Part shown: positions 1-8,741 of the stretch, one piece after another
How positions within the stretch are numbered: position 1 is the stretch's first letter
Layout of the letters: the number at the start of each line of letters is the position of its first letter
NCBI GenBank assembly: GCA_021841985.1
Contig: JAKCCP010000361.1
Span: 1 to 16,196 of the forward strand
Length of the DNA: 16,196 nt
Direction: 5' to 3'
From: Pseudomonadota bacterium
GTDB lineage: Bacteria > Pseudomonadota > Alphaproteobacteria > Acetobacterales > Acetobacteraceae
Made by a program: the position numbers and the translations under genes
Notes under the pieces: model-generated
What the model saw: only the letters and a program-made list of their open reading frames with translations
Told to the model about the DNA's origin: nothing
Databases searched by the model: none

Positions 1-1883
1 GCGATCAGATCCTCGAAACGGTCGGGCCGCATCTGGCGCAGAACATCGCGCATGCCCTGGCTTTCGAACTGGAACACGCCGCCGGCCTCGCCACGGGCCA
101 GCATCTCGTAGGTTTTCGCGTCATCGAGCGGTAGTTCCGCGAGATCGACGGCGTCCCCCTGCTCGGCAAGAAAATCCACCGCGCGCTTGAGGATGGTGAG
201 TGTTGTCAGGCCAAGAAAATCGAATTTCACCAGCCCCGCCTGCTCGACATATTTCATCGAATACTGGGTGACGAGAAATTCCGAGCGCGGATCGCGATAG
301 AGCGGCACGAGATCGATCAGCGGCCGGTCGCCGATGACGATGCCGGCGGCGTGGGTGCTGGCGTGGCGATAAAGTCCTTCGAGCTGGAGCGCGATTTCCA
401 AGAGGCGCGCGATGGCCTCGTCATCCTCGCGCGCCTCCCGCAAACGCGGCTCGCCGGCGATCGCCTGCGCCAGCGTCACCGGCTTCGCCGGATTGTTCGG
501 GATCAGCTCGGCGATCTTGTTGACCTGGCCATAGGGCAGGCCGAGCACCCGGCCGACGTCGCGGACCACGGCACGGGCCTGCAATTTTCCGAAGGTGATG
601 ATCTGCGCGACCCGATCGGCGCCGTATTCGGCGCGGACATAGGCGATCACCTCGTCGCGCCGGTGCTGGCAGAAATCGATGTCGAAATCCGGCATCGAGA
701 CGCGCTCGGGGTTGAGAAAACGCTCGAACAGCAAGCCGAAGCGGAGCGGGTCGAGATCGGTGATGGTCAGCGCCCAGGCAACCACCGATCCCGCGCCCGA
801 GCCGCGCCCGGGGCCGACCGGTATGCCCTGCGCCTTGGCCCATTGGATGAAATCGGCAACGATCAGGAAATAGCCAGGGAATCCCATCTTGGCGATCACG
901 TCGAGTTCGTAAGCGAGCCGCTCGCGATAATGCGCGGCTTCCGCCACATCGATGCCGGCCGCCGCGAGGCGGGCATCGAGCCCGGCCAGCGCCATCGCCC
1001 GCAACGTCGCTTCCTCGCTGGTTCCGGCGGCGATTTTCGGAAATACCGGCAGCATCGGCGTGCGGCTTTCGGCCATCACGGCGCAGCGCCGCGCGATCGC
1101 CAGCGTGTTGTCGCAGGTTTCCGGGAGATCGGCGAACAAGGCGCGCATCTCGGCGGCACTCTTGAACCCGTGCGCGCGGGTCACCCGCCGGCGCTCGCTC
1201 TCGGCGAGCAAGCGGCCCTCGGCGATGCAGAGCAGCGCGTCATGCGCCTCGAACATCGCTTCCTGGGCAAAAAAGCAATCATTGGTGGCGACCAGTGGCA
1301 GGCCGGCTGCGTCGGCCAGCGTGATCAGCCCGGGCTCGATCGCACGTTCGAGCGCCAAGCCGTGGCGATGCAGTTCGATCACCGCGCGATCGGGAAAAGC
1401 CTCGCTGATTTCGGCAAGCAGCGCTTCCGCAGCAGAGCGCTGCCCCTCGGCGAGGAGACGCGCGAGCGGTCCCGCGGTGCCGCCGGTGAGGAGAATGAGC
1501 CCCTCCGCATGCGCGGCGATGGTGGCGAGCGGCAATTGCGGCTTGAGCCCGGCCTCCGGGGTCAGAAAGCCGAGCGAGGAGAGCCGCTGCAAATTGGACA
1601 ATCCCGCCGCGTCTTGCGCGAGCAGCACGATCGGATCGGGCGCGAGCCTGGGATTATCGGCGCGCGCGAGATTGATCTGGCAGCCGATGATCGGCTGCAC
1701 GCCGGCTTTCGCGCAAGCCTGGCTGAATTCCAGCGCCCCGAACAGATTGCCGCTATCGGTGATCGCAACCGCCGGCATCGCGCCTGCGCGCGCGCATTCG
1801 GCGATCTTCTCCGCCTTGATCGCACCCTCGCTCAGCGAATAGGCGGAATGGACCCGGAGATGCACGAAATCAGCATGTGTCAT
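1..1883 (-). CDS. dnaE: DNA polymerase III subunit alpha, N-terminal 627 codons (3' end outside window)
   Basis: This is the catalytic subunit of the replicative DNA polymerase III holoenzyme. Reading the minus strand from the ATG at 1883 gives one unbroken frame to the window edge. It starts with a PHP domain ([18 protein letters not shown], residues 6-23) and continues into the polymerase palm. The three catalytic aspartates are visible: MPDFDIDF at 397-404 supplies D401 and D403, and KFDFLGL supplies D555, the same numbers as in E. coli DnaE. The frame leaves the window in [20 protein letters not shown], a conserved stretch. Fingers, beta-clamp-binding and C-terminal domains lie outside. 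The start fits the family's N-terminus although the Shine-Dalgarno is weak. The PHP domain has lost metal-binding residues (R10 and S44 where active domains have His). The gene lies downstream of lolD after a 99-bp gap with an AT-rich palindrome. Confidence 0.96.
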   Translation of the reverse strand, partial: MTHADFVHLRVHSAYSLSEGAIKAEKIAECARAGAMPAVAITDSGNLFGALEFSQACAKAGVQPIIGCQINLARADNPRLAPDPIVLLAQDAAGLSNLQRLSSLGFLTPEAGLKPQLPLATIAAHAEGLILLTGGTAGPLARLLAEGQRSAAEALLAEISEAFPDRAVIELHRHGLALERAIEPGLITLADAAGLPLVATNDCFFAQEAMFEAHDALLCIAEGRLLAESERRRVTRAHGFKSAAEMRALFADLPETCDNTLAIARRCAVMAESRTPMLPVFPKIAAGTSEEATLRAMALAGLDARLAAAGIDVAEAAHYRERLAYELDVIAKMGFPGYFLIVADFIQWAKAQGIPVGPGRGSGAGSVVAWALTITDLDPLRFGLLFERFLNPERVSMPDFDIDFCQHRRDEVIAYVRAEYGADRVAQIITFGKLQARAVVRDVGRVLGLPYGQVNKIAELIPNNPAKPVTLAQAIAGEPRLREAREDDEAIARLLEIALQLEGLYRHASTHAAGIVIGDRPLIDLVPLYRDPRSEFLVTQYSMKYVEQAGLVKFDFLGLTTLTILKRAVDFLAEQGDAVDLAELPLDDAKTYEMLARGEAGGVFQFESQGMRDVLRQMRPDRFEDLI

Positions 1884-1932
1884 AGCATCACCATCGTTCT
1901 TGCAGCGGCGGTGCCGAAGGCACTGCCGCAAC

Positions 1933-1982
1933 GGGGGAAAGTTTTTTGGTTCTTTTTTTCAAAAAAGAACCCTTTCCCTTTC
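1933..1982 (-). repeat. AT-rich palindromic intergenic element, copy 1
   Basis: The core is a perfect 11-bp inverted repeat, GGTTCTTTTTT (1948-1958) and AAAAAAGAACC (1961-1971), separated by TC. An outer inverted repeat, GGGAAAG (1935-1941) and CTTTCCC (1972-1978), encloses it, with six T bulged on one side. Read on the minus strand it begins with GAAAG directly after the lolD stop codon (1983-1985), so it forms the 3' end of that transcript and the leader of dnaE. It stands out against GC-rich surroundings. A second element with the same plan lies at 10362-10411. It could act as a transcription terminator, an mRNA-stabilising hairpin or a dispersed REP-like repeat. No T-run follows the stem in the lolD direction, so a classical intrinsic terminator is doubtful. 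Confidence 0.8.
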
Positions 1983-2669
1983 TTACATGGGCACGAGCCG
2001 TCCCTCGATGAGCGTCACGCGGCGATCCATGCGCGCCGCGAGATCGGGGTTGTGGGTCGCGATCAGGGCCGCGACCCCGCGCGCGCGCACCATATCGAGG
2101 AGGGCGGCGAACACCAGCTCGGCGGTCGCGACATCGAGATTGCCGGTCGGCTCGTCGGCGAGCAGAATCCGCGGCGCGTTGGCGAGCGCGCGCGCGATCG
2201 CGACCCGCTGCTGCTCGCCGCCCGAGAGCTTCCCCGGCAGATGATGGAGCCGCGCGCCGAGACCGAGCGCGGCCAGCAAATCACCGGCATGGCTTGCGGC
2301 GGCGCGGCGCGCGCGCCCCTTGATCATCTGCGGCAGGACGACATTCTCGAGCGCGCTGAACTCGCCGAGGAGATGATGAAACTGATAGACGAAACCGATG
2401 GTTTCGCTGCGGATCGCGCTCCGCTCGCCATCACCGAGCCGGCCCGCCGCCCGCCCGGCGATGAAAATCTCGCCCTCGTCCGGCTTTTCGAGCAGCCCGG
2501 CGAGATGCAGCAGTGTCGATTTGCCCGACCCCGATGGCGCGACCAGGGCGACGATCTCGCCGGCGGCGAGGGCGAGATCGACGCTGCGGAGAACCGGAAG
2601 CGGCCCGGCCTCGGTGCGGAAAATGCGCGCGACCCCCTGCATGGCGAGCGCCGTTCCCGGATCACTCAT
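1983..2669 (-). CDS. lolD: Lipoprotein-releasing system ATP-binding protein LolD
   Basis: This ATPase powers release of outer-membrane lipoproteins from the inner membrane to the carrier LolA, working with the LolC-type permease encoded just upstream. The 228-residue protein has the full ABC set: Walker [10 protein letters not shown] (44-52), Q-loop Gln at 96, signature LSGGEQQRV (148-156), Walker B ILLADEP (168-174) and H-loop ATHNP with H206. The first glycine of Walker A is replaced by Ala, a variant I recall from alphaproteobacterial LolD proteins. The ATG at 2669 lies inside the 3' end of lolC, an 8-bp overlap that suggests translational coupling, and GAGG about nine bases upstream can serve as ribosome-binding site. 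The frame is open further upstream, but that part lies within lolC and shows no homology. Its stop abuts the AT-rich repeat. Confidence 0.95.
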   Translation of the reverse strand: MSDPGTALAMQGVARIFRTEAGPLPVLRSVDLALAAGEIVALVAPSGSGKSTLLHLAGLLEKPDEGEIFIAGRAAGRLGDGERSAIRSETIGFVYQFHHLLGEFSALENVVLPQMIKGRARRAAASHAGDLLAALGLGARLHHLPGKLSGGEQQRVAIARALANAPRILLADEPTGNLDVATAELVFAALLDMVRARGVAALIATHNPDLAARMDRRVTLIEGRLVPM

Positions 2670-3927
2670 GGCGCAGCGCCTCGATCGGATCGGTGCGCGC
2701 GGCGCGCCAGCTTGGATAGAGTGTCGCCAGCAGCGAGAGCGCCAGCGCCATGACGATGATCTCGGTGACTTCGCCCCAATCGAGCCGCGCCGGCAGATGC
2801 GCGAGGTAATAGACTTCCGGATTGAACACCGAAACCCCGGTGACGCTCTCCACCCAATGCTGTAACGTTGCGATATTGAGACAAAAAACGACACCGAGCA
2901 GGGTTCCGATCAGCGTCCCGGCGACGCCGACGGAGGCGCCGCACATCAGAAAAATCCGCATCACCGCGCCACGCGGCGCGCCCAGCGTGCGCAGGACCGC
3001 GATATCGCGCGTCTTGTCCTTGACCATCATGATCAGCGAGGAAATGACATTGAACGCCGCGACCAGGATGATCAGTGTCAGGATCAGGAACATCACGTTC
3101 TGCTCGACCTCGACGGCGGTGAAGAAACTATCGTTGCTGTGCTGCCAGTCGATGATGCGGACAGGGGTATCGCCGAGCGTCGCGCGAACGGCGCGGACGA
3201 CGGCGCCGACCGCCAGCGGATCGGCAACCCGCACCTCGATCTCGCTCACCGTCTGCGGCTCCTGGAAAAACACCTGCGCGTCAGTGAGCGGCAGAAACGC
3301 ATAAGCCTGATCGTATTCGTTCATGCCGATCTGGAAAATCGCCACCACGCGATAGGCGCGGATGCGCGGCACCGTCCCGAACGCCGTCGCCGCGCCTTGC
3401 GGTGAGATCAGCGTGAGATTGTCGCCGACGGAGAGCCCGAGGCGCCGCGCCATCCCGGCGCCGATCGCGATCGCGTCGCCGGGCGCGAAATCGCCGAGCG
3501 AGCCCTCGAGCAGGTGATCGCTGACCGCGTGCAGCGCGAGCAGATCCTCCTTGCGGATGCCGCGGATGAGGCCGCCGGTCGCGGCGCCGCGCGGGCTTGA
3601 GACCAGAGCCTGGCCATCCACCACCGGGATCGCGGAGACGACATTGGGAATGCCGGCGATGCGCGCGGCAAGCGCCGCGTAATCGGCAAGACCACGCTCC
3701 GGCCCCTCGCTTTCGCTGGCATAAATGCCGAGATGGCCATTGAGGCCGAGAATACGGTTGAGCAGATCGACCTTGAAGCCGCCCATCACGCTCATCACGA
3801 TGATCAGGGTCGCGACCCCGAGGGCGATGCCGATCAGCGAAAATCCGGCGATGACGGAGACGAAGCGCTCACCGCGGCGGGCACGGAGATAGCGGCCCGC
3901 GACCGCGCGCTCGAAAGCGTTGAACAT
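2662..3927 (-). CDS. lolC: Lipoprotein-releasing system permease, LolC/LolE family
   Basis: This is the inner-membrane permease that extracts mature lipoproteins and passes them to periplasmic LolA. The 421-residue protein has the FtsX/MacB-like topology: a first membrane segment at about 22-48 ([20 protein letters not shown]), a large periplasmic domain at about 50-275, then three membrane segments near 279-302, 328-352 and 385-405. The C-terminus [18 protein letters not shown] is typical of the family. The ATG at 3927 follows the proS stop (TAG at 3931-3929) after one base, so the genes are co-transcribed. The family's conserved MFNAFER-like start sets the N-terminus, although the frame extends upstream inside proS. 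E. coli uses a LolC/LolE heterodimer. Only one permease is present here, so it may work as a homodimer, as described for LolF. That is inference, because a second copy could lie elsewhere. Confidence 0.94.
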   Translation of the reverse strand: MFNAFERAVAGRYLRARRGERFVSVIAGFSLIGIALGVATLIIVMSVMGGFKVDLLNRILGLNGHLGIYASESEGPERGLADYAALAARIAGIPNVVSAIPVVDGQALVSSPRGAATGGLIRGIRKEDLLALHAVSDHLLEGSLGDFAPGDAIAIGAGMARRLGLSVGDNLTLISPQGAATAFGTVPRIRAYRVVAIFQIGMNEYDQAYAFLPLTDAQVFFQEPQTVSEIEVRVADPLAVGAVVRAVRATLGDTPVRIIDWQHSNDSFFTAVEVEQNVMFLILTLIILVAAFNVISSLIMMVKDKTRDIAVLRTLGAPRGAVMRIFLMCGASVGVAGTLIGTLLGVVFCLNIATLQHWVESVTGVSVFNPEVYYLAHLPARLDWGEVTEIIVMALALSLLATLYPSWRAARTDPIEALRHE

Positions 3928-3928
3928 G

Positions 3929-5245
3929 CTAGGCGCCGAGAAGTTTCGCGATCGCGGCGTCGGGCGAGACTTCTTCCCGCGCGCCATTCGCCCGCCGCTT
4001 GAGTTCGACCCTGCCGGCCGCGGCGCCGCGCGGGCCGACGATGATCTGCCAGGGATGGCCGAGGAGATCGGCATCGGCGAATTTCACCCCGGCGCGCTCC
4101 TCGCGGTCGTCATAGAGCGCGGCCGCGCCGAGGCGCGCGTAGATCTGTTCGCAAAGGCCATCGCAGGCGGCATCGCCGGGTTTGAGATTGAGGATGACGG
4201 CGCGAAACGGGGCGATGGCGTCGGGCCAGATGATGCCGGCCTCATCGTGCGAGGCCTCGATCACCGCGCCGACGAGGCGGCTCACGCCGATGCCGTAGCT
4301 GCCCATTTCGGGATGGAATTTCTGCCCGTCCGGCCCGGTCACGGTAAAATTCATCGGCTGGCTGTATTTGGTGCCGAAATGGAAAATATGCCCGACCTCG
4401 ATCCCGCGTCCCTCGCGCCGGCGCGCGGGATCGAGTTTTGCCCAGGGTTCGGCATCGTGTTTTTCGTCGGTCGCGGCGTAGGGCGTCGTCATCATGTCAT
4501 AGAACCGCGCGAGGTCGCCCTCCGAACGGATATCGAAATCACCGCTGGTATAGTCGATATCCTCGAACGCGGCGTCATAGAACACCTGGCTTTCGCCGGT
4601 CGCGGCGAGAATGATGAATTCATGGCTGAGATCACCGCCGATCGGCCCGGTATCGGCGGCCATCGGGATGGCGCGCAAGCCGAGCCGCTGGAACGTGCGC
4701 ATGTAGGCGAGCATCATCCGCCGATAGCTGACCACCGCGCCGTGATGGTCGATATCGAAACTATAAGCATCCTTCATCAGGAATTCGCGCCCGCGCATGA
4801 CGCCGAAACGCGGGCGCACCTCGTCGCGGAATTTCCACTGGATGTGATAGACGATCTGCGGCAGGGCGCGATAGGAATGCACCGATTGGCGGAAGAGATC
4901 GGTGATCATCTCCTCATTGGTCGGGCCATAGAGCAACTCACGCTGATGGCGGTCCTGGATGCGCAGCATCTCCTTGCCGTAGCCGTCATAGCGGCCGCTT
5001 TCGCGCCAGAGATCGGCCGATTGGATGGTCGGCATCAGCAATTCCTGGGCGCCGGCGGCGTCCTGCTCCTCGCGCACGATGCGGGCGATGTTGCTGAGCA
5101 CGCGATAGCCGGCCGGAAGCCAGGCATAGATGCCGGCCGCGGTCTGGCGCACGAGGCCGGCGCGCAGCATCAGCCGGTGCGAGACGATCTGGGCCTCGGC
5201 CGGGGTTTCCTTGAGGGTGGGGAGCAGGGCGCGGGAGAGACGCAT
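3929..5245 (-). CDS. proS: Prolyl-tRNA synthetase, short form without editing insertion
   Basis: A class II aminoacyl-tRNA synthetase that charges tRNA-Pro in the cytoplasm. The 438-residue protein shows the proline-binding loop GPTNEE (107-112), motif 2 [17 protein letters not shown] (139-155), motif 3 [16 protein letters not shown] (315-330) and a C-terminal anticodon-binding domain from about 345. E. coli ProRS is about 570 residues because a YbaK-like editing domain is inserted between motifs 2 and 3. Here that space is short, as in the alphaproteobacterial type, so mischarged Ala-tRNA-Pro would have to be cleared by a separate protein. The ATG at 5245 matches the family N-terminus ([20 protein letters not shown]) but has a poor ribosome-binding site. 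It is the first gene of the minus-strand unit proS-lolC-lolD-dnaE and diverges from the gene at 5373. Confidence 0.96.
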   Translation of the reverse strand: MRLSRALLPTLKETPAEAQIVSHRLMLRAGLVRQTAAGIYAWLPAGYRVLSNIARIVREEQDAAGAQELLMPTIQSADLWRESGRYDGYGKEMLRIQDRHQRELLYGPTNEEMITDLFRQSVHSYRALPQIVYHIQWKFRDEVRPRFGVMRGREFLMKDAYSFDIDHHGAVVSYRRMMLAYMRTFQRLGLRAIPMAADTGPIGGDLSHEFIILAATGESQVFYDAAFEDIDYTSGDFDIRSEGDLARFYDMMTTPYAATDEKHDAEPWAKLDPARRREGRGIEVGHIFHFGTKYSQPMNFTVTGPDGQKFHPEMGSYGIGVSRLVGAVIEASHDEAGIIWPDAIAPFRAVILNLKPGDAACDGLCEQIYARLGAAALYDDREERAGVKFADADLLGHPWQIIVGPRGAAAGRVELKRRANGAREEVSPDAAIAKLLGA

Positions 5246-5372
5246 CGGTGATCGGGTCCATCTTGGCGGGTTGCGGCGCGGAGACTAGCGGCATCGATGC
5301 GATCCGGCCAGAGCGCGCGCTGAGCGGCGCGGGTTAAACCTATGTTCACCATCGCGCGGTATCCTTGCGACC
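5246..5372. promoter_or_regulatory. Divergent intergenic region between proS and the TPR-glycosyltransferase gene
   Basis: These 127 bp must hold the promoters for proS (leftward) and the gene at 5373 (rightward), because the genes diverge. I could not pick out convincing -35/-10 pairs. The region contains two 10-bp perfect palindromes, GCATCGATGC (5291-5300) and AGCGCGCGCT (5312-5321), and a small AT-richer patch near 5333-5350. Palindromes this short are expected by chance in GC-rich DNA, so they are only weak operator candidates. No T-box or other leader structure was recognised in front of proS. Confidence 0.4.
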
Positions 5373-7301
5373 ATGACGATAGACGCGGACAACATGAGCG
5401 CCGATCACGTGCTCTCGGCCGGCATCGCGGCCTACCAGGCCGGCGACCGCACCGCCGCGGTCCGGCATTTCACCGCCGCCGCCGCCCTGATGCCAGAGGC
5501 GCCCGAGCCGCGCCTGCTGCTCGGCCATATCCATCGCGAAACCGGGGATCTCGCCGGTGCCGTCGCATGGCTCCGCGCCGGGCTCGCCTTCGGCCCCGAT
5601 TTTCAGGGCGAAATCGGCCTCGGCTTCGCGCTCATGGGGCTCGGCCGGCCGGCGGAGGCCGAACTCGCGTTCCGCGCCGCGCTCGCCCTCGGCCCGGACG
5701 ATGCCGATGCCAATTTCGGCCTCGGCAATGCGCTCTATGATCGTGGCCGTTTCCAGGAAGCGGTCGAAATCTACCAGCGCCTGCTCGCGCGCCGGCCGGA
5801 TTTCGCCGATGCCTGGGCCAATTGCGGCAATGCCTTGCAGGCGCAGTGCCGGTTCGAGGACTCCCTGCGATACTACCGCGAGGCGATCGCGCTGGTGCCC
5901 GACCATCTCCACGCGCACTCCAATCTCTGCGGCGCGCTGTTCCATACGAGGCGCTATGACGAAGCCGTGGCGGCGGGCTCGGCCGCCATCGCCAAGGCGC
6001 CGGACTGGCCGATGGCCTATTCCAATCTCGCCGCCCCGCTCCGCGCCCTCGGGCGGTTCGATGACGCCATCAATGTCTGTTTCAAGGCGCTCGCGCTCAA
6101 GCCCGACTATGCCGAGGCCTATGTCAATCTCGGCGCGGCGCTGTTCGAGACCGGGCAGTTCGACAACGCGATCGCCGCCTCCAATATCGCCCTGCAATGC
6201 CGGCCCGATGACGTCCCGGCGCTCTGCAACCGTGGCGTTTCGCTCTACGGCCTCGGCCGGATCGAGGAATCGATCGCCGATTTTCGCCGCGCCCTGGCGC
6301 TGGAGCCCCAGAACCCCGAGCCGGCCTTCAATCTCGCCCTCGCGCTCCTGATGACCGGGACGGAGATGCGCGAAGGATTCGCGCTTTACGAGCGCCGCCT
6401 CGAACGCGCCGAGGCGCCCAAACGCGCGCTGCCCAAGCCACGCTGGCGGGGCGAGGACATCAGCGGCCGCACGATCCTCCTCCATGCCGAGCAAGGCCTT
6501 GGCGATACGCTGCAATTCGTCCGCTACGCGCCGCTGGTCGCGGCAAGTGGGGCGCGCGTCATCCTCGAGGTGCAGCCACCGCTCGCGCGGCTTTGCGCCG
6601 GCATGCCGGGGATCGCACAAGTGATCACCGCCGGCACGGCACTGCCCGATTTCGATCTCCATTGCCCGCTGCTCAGCCTGCCGCACGTGTTTGGGACGGA
6701 TCTCGCGACCATCCCCGCCGCCATCCCCTATCTCGCCGCCGATCCCGCCCTGGTCAACCACTGGGCGACCCGCCTGCCGACCGGCCCAGTGGGTGGTGCG
6801 GGGCTCCGCGTCGGCCTCGTCTGGGCGGGGGAATCGCGGCCCGATCAGCCGAAATGGTTCCAGACCGACCGCCGCCGCTCGCTCGCGCTCGCCGCCCTCG
6901 CCCCGCTCGGCGCGGCGCCCGGCGTCACCTTCATCAGCCTCCAGAAAGGCCCACCGGCGGCACAGCTCGCGGACCCCCCCTTCGCGATCGCCAACCCGAT
7001 GCCGGAGGTCACGGACTTCGCCGATACCGCGGCGCTCATCGCCGGGCTCGATCTCGTGATCTCGGTCGACACCTCGGTCGCCCATCTCGCCGGAGCGGTG
7101 GGAAAGCCGGTCTGGCTGCTGTCCCGTTTCGATGGCTGCTGGCGCTGGCTGCGTGAACGGAGCGACAGCCCGTGGTATCCAAAACTCCGCCTCTACCGCC
7201 AGCCGAGCCAGGGCAATTGGGCGCCGGTGATCACCGCCCTCACCTCCGATCTCGCGATCCTCGCCCGCCAGACATCAGACACCGCCGCCCGCGCCGCCTG
7301 A
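5373..7301 (+). CDS. Tetratricopeptide-repeat protein with C-terminal glycosyltransferase-like domain
   Basis: A 642-residue protein. Residues from about 10 to 340 consist of ten tandem TPR units, nine nearly complete with 33-34 residues each (for example FANFGLGNALYDRG-type helices ending LALGPDD or LALKPDY) and one partial. TPR arrays form a superhelical scaffold for protein binding. The C-terminal part, about 350-630, carries HAEQGLGDTLQFVRY (from 371), VGLVWAGE, and SVDTSVAHLAGAVGKPVW with D566 and H571, the pattern of TPR-linked glycosyltransferases with a GT-B, ADP-heptose-transferase-like fold. It may glycosylate a protein or surface polymer, but donor and acceptor cannot be read from sequence. 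No signal peptide or membrane segment is seen, so it is probably cytoplasmic. ATG 5373 has a weak ribosome-binding site; ATG 5394 is an alternative start that keeps all repeats. It stands alone on the plus strand and its TGA directly touches the tldD stop. Confidence 0.88.
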   Translation: MTIDADNMSADHVLSAGIAAYQAGDRTAAVRHFTAAAALMPEAPEPRLLLGHIHRETGDLAGAVAWLRAGLAFGPDFQGEIGLGFALMGLGRPAEAELAFRAALALGPDDADANFGLGNALYDRGRFQEAVEIYQRLLARRPDFADAWANCGNALQAQCRFEDSLRYYREAIALVPDHLHAHSNLCGALFHTRRYDEAVAAGSAAIAKAPDWPMAYSNLAAPLRALGRFDDAINVCFKALALKPDYAEAYVNLGAALFETGQFDNAIAASNIALQCRPDDVPALCNRGVSLYGLGRIEESIADFRRALALEPQNPEPAFNLALALLMTGTEMREGFALYERRLERAEAPKRALPKPRWRGEDISGRTILLHAEQGLGDTLQFVRYAPLVAASGARVILEVQPPLARLCAGMPGIAQVITAGTALPDFDLHCPLLSLPHVFGTDLATIPAAIPYLAADPALVNHWATRLPTGPVGGAGLRVGLVWAGESRPDQPKWFQTDRRRSLALAALAPLGAAPGVTFISLQKGPPAAQLADPPFAIANPMPEVTDFADTAALIAGLDLVISVDTSVAHLAGAVGKPVWLLSRFDGCWRWLRERSDSPWYPKLRLYRQPSQGNWAPVITALTSDLAILARQTSDTAARAA

Positions 7302-8741
7302 TTACGCGGCGGTGCCGCCGACGGTCAGCGCCGCGAGCTTCAGCGTCGGCTGGCCGACGCCGACCGGAACCCCCTGGCCGTTCTTGCCGCAGGTGCCGAT
7401 CCCGGGGTCGAGCGCCATGTCATCGCCGATCATCTCCACCTTGGTCAGCGCCTCCGGCCCATTGCCGATCAGCGTCGCCCCCTTCACCGGCGCGGTCACC
7501 TTGCCGTCCTCGATCAGATAGGCTTCGGAGGCCGAGAACACGAATTTGCCGGAGGTGATGTCCACCTGCCCGCCGCCGAAATTCACCGCGTACAAGCCGC
7601 GCTTGACCGAGCGGATCATTTCCTCGGCGGTATTGTTGCCACCCAGCATGATGGTGTTGGTCATGCGCGGCATTGGCGCATGGGCATAGGATTGGCGGCG
7701 GCCATTGCCGGTCGGGCGCATGCCCATCAGACGCGCGTTCTGGCGATCCTGCAGGTAGCCGGTGAGGATGCCGTCCTCGATCAACACCGTCCGCCCGCTC
7801 GGCGTGCCCTCGTCATCGACGGTGAGGCTGCCGCGGCGATCGGGCAGGGTTCCGTCATCGACCACGGTGACGCCGGCTGCCGCGATGCGCTGGCCGAGGA
7901 GGCCGGCGAAGGCGGAGGTTTTCTTGCGGTTGAAATCCCCCTCCAACCCATGGCCGATCGCCTCATGCAGCAAAATTCCCGGCCAGCCGGCGCCGAGCAC
8001 GACAGGCATCTCGCCGGCCGGCGCCGGGCGGCTCTCGAGATTGACCAGCGCCTGGCGCAACGCCTCGTCCACCGCCGCCCGCCAGGTGTCCTCGCCGGTG
8101 ACGCGGCCATAATCGAAGCGCCCGCCGGTGCCGAAGCTCCCGGTCTCCCGCCGGCCGCCGCTTTCCACCACCACCGCGACATTGAGCCGCACCAGCGGGC
8201 GGAGATCGGCGACCCGGCGGCCATCGGGGCGAAGAATCTGCACCGCCTGCCACTCCCCGGAGAGCGAGGCCATCACCTGCTTGACCCGCCCGTCCTTGCC
8301 GCGGGCATAAGCATCGATCGCGCCAAGGAGCCGCGCCCGCGCCTCGAACGGCATCAGCAGCAGCGGATTGGCCTCGTCATAGAGCCGCGCATTGCTGCCC
8401 GCCGGCGGCGCGGCGGCGCGGCCGCCATGCCCGGCGGCGACCGCTTGGACGGTCTCGGCGGCGCGACGCAACGCCCCCTCGCTGATCTCGCCGGCATGGG
8501 CATAGCCGGTCGCGGCGCCGGCGACGGCGCGGAGCCCGAAGCCGAGCGCGGTATCGAAGCCGGCGGCGCGGATATGCCCGTCATCGAGGCTGACCTGCTC
8601 GCTCTCGCGATATTCGAGGAATAATTCGCCGTCATCGGTCCCGGCGAGCGCTTCGGCGGTGAGGCGTTCGGCGGTATCACGGTCGAGAACGGCCTCGGCG
8701 CGCTCGAAAAACAGACGGTCGGTGGTGGCGAGCGGGGTCAT
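7302..8741 (-). CDS. tldD: Metalloprotease TldD
   Basis: TldD is a zinc protease that acts with TldE/PmbA. In E. coli the pair processes peptides such as the microcin B17 precursor and degrades unfolded peptides. The 479-residue protein has the family's modified zinc motif LLHEAIGHGLEGD, with H259, E260 and H264 (HExxxH), and the C-terminal GTCGKNGQGVPVGVGQPTL with the probable third ligand C451. The start at 8741 is firm: ATG is preceded by GGAAGGA six bases upstream (8748-8754), and the stop of ctaA overlaps it in ATGA. The same frame stays open far upstream, opposite the reading frame of ctaA, but that extension is not real. It is last in the gntK-ctaA-tldD unit and meets the convergent gene at 7301 with no spacer. 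No tldE is in the window. Confidence 0.95.
   Translation of the reverse strand: MTPLATTDRLFFERAEAVLDRDTAERLTAEALAGTDDGELFLEYRESEQVSLDDGHIRAAGFDTALGFGLRAVAGAATGYAHAGEISEGALRRAAETVQAVAAGHGGRAAAPPAGSNARLYDEANPLLLMPFEARARLLGAIDAYARGKDGRVKQVMASLSGEWQAVQILRPDGRRVADLRPLVRLNVAVVVESGGRRETGSFGTGGRFDYGRVTGEDTWRAAVDEALRQALVNLESRPAPAGEMPVVLGAGWPGILLHEAIGHGLEGDFNRKKTSAFAGLLGQRIAAAGVTVVDDGTLPDRRGSLTVDDEGTPSGRTVLIEDGILTGYLQDRQNARLMGMRPTGNGRRQSYAHAPMPRMTNTIMLGGNNTAEEMIRSVKRGLYAVNFGGGQVDITSGKFVFSASEAYLIEDGKVTAPVKGATLIGNGPEALTKVEMIGDDMALDPGIGTCGKNGQGVPVGVGQPTLKLAALTVGGTAA

Noticed and set aside
351..2753. An 800-codon plus-strand open frame across dnaE and lolD
   Set aside because: It is antisense to two conserved genes, runs across the gap between them, and its translation shows no recognisable domain.
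3920..5251. A 443-codon plus-strand open frame opposite proS
   Set aside because: It coincides almost exactly with the well-supported proS gene and shows no domain of its own.
5291..5321. Palindromes GCATCGATGC and AGCGCGCGCT in the proS divergent gap
   Set aside because: Ten-base palindromes are common by chance and have no recognised regulator; kept only as a remark on the intergenic region.
5346..7085. A 579-codon minus-strand open frame opposite the TPR-glycosyltransferase gene
   Set aside because: Its repetitive Glu/Arg/Gly-rich sequence mirrors the periodicity of the TPR repeats on the coding strand.
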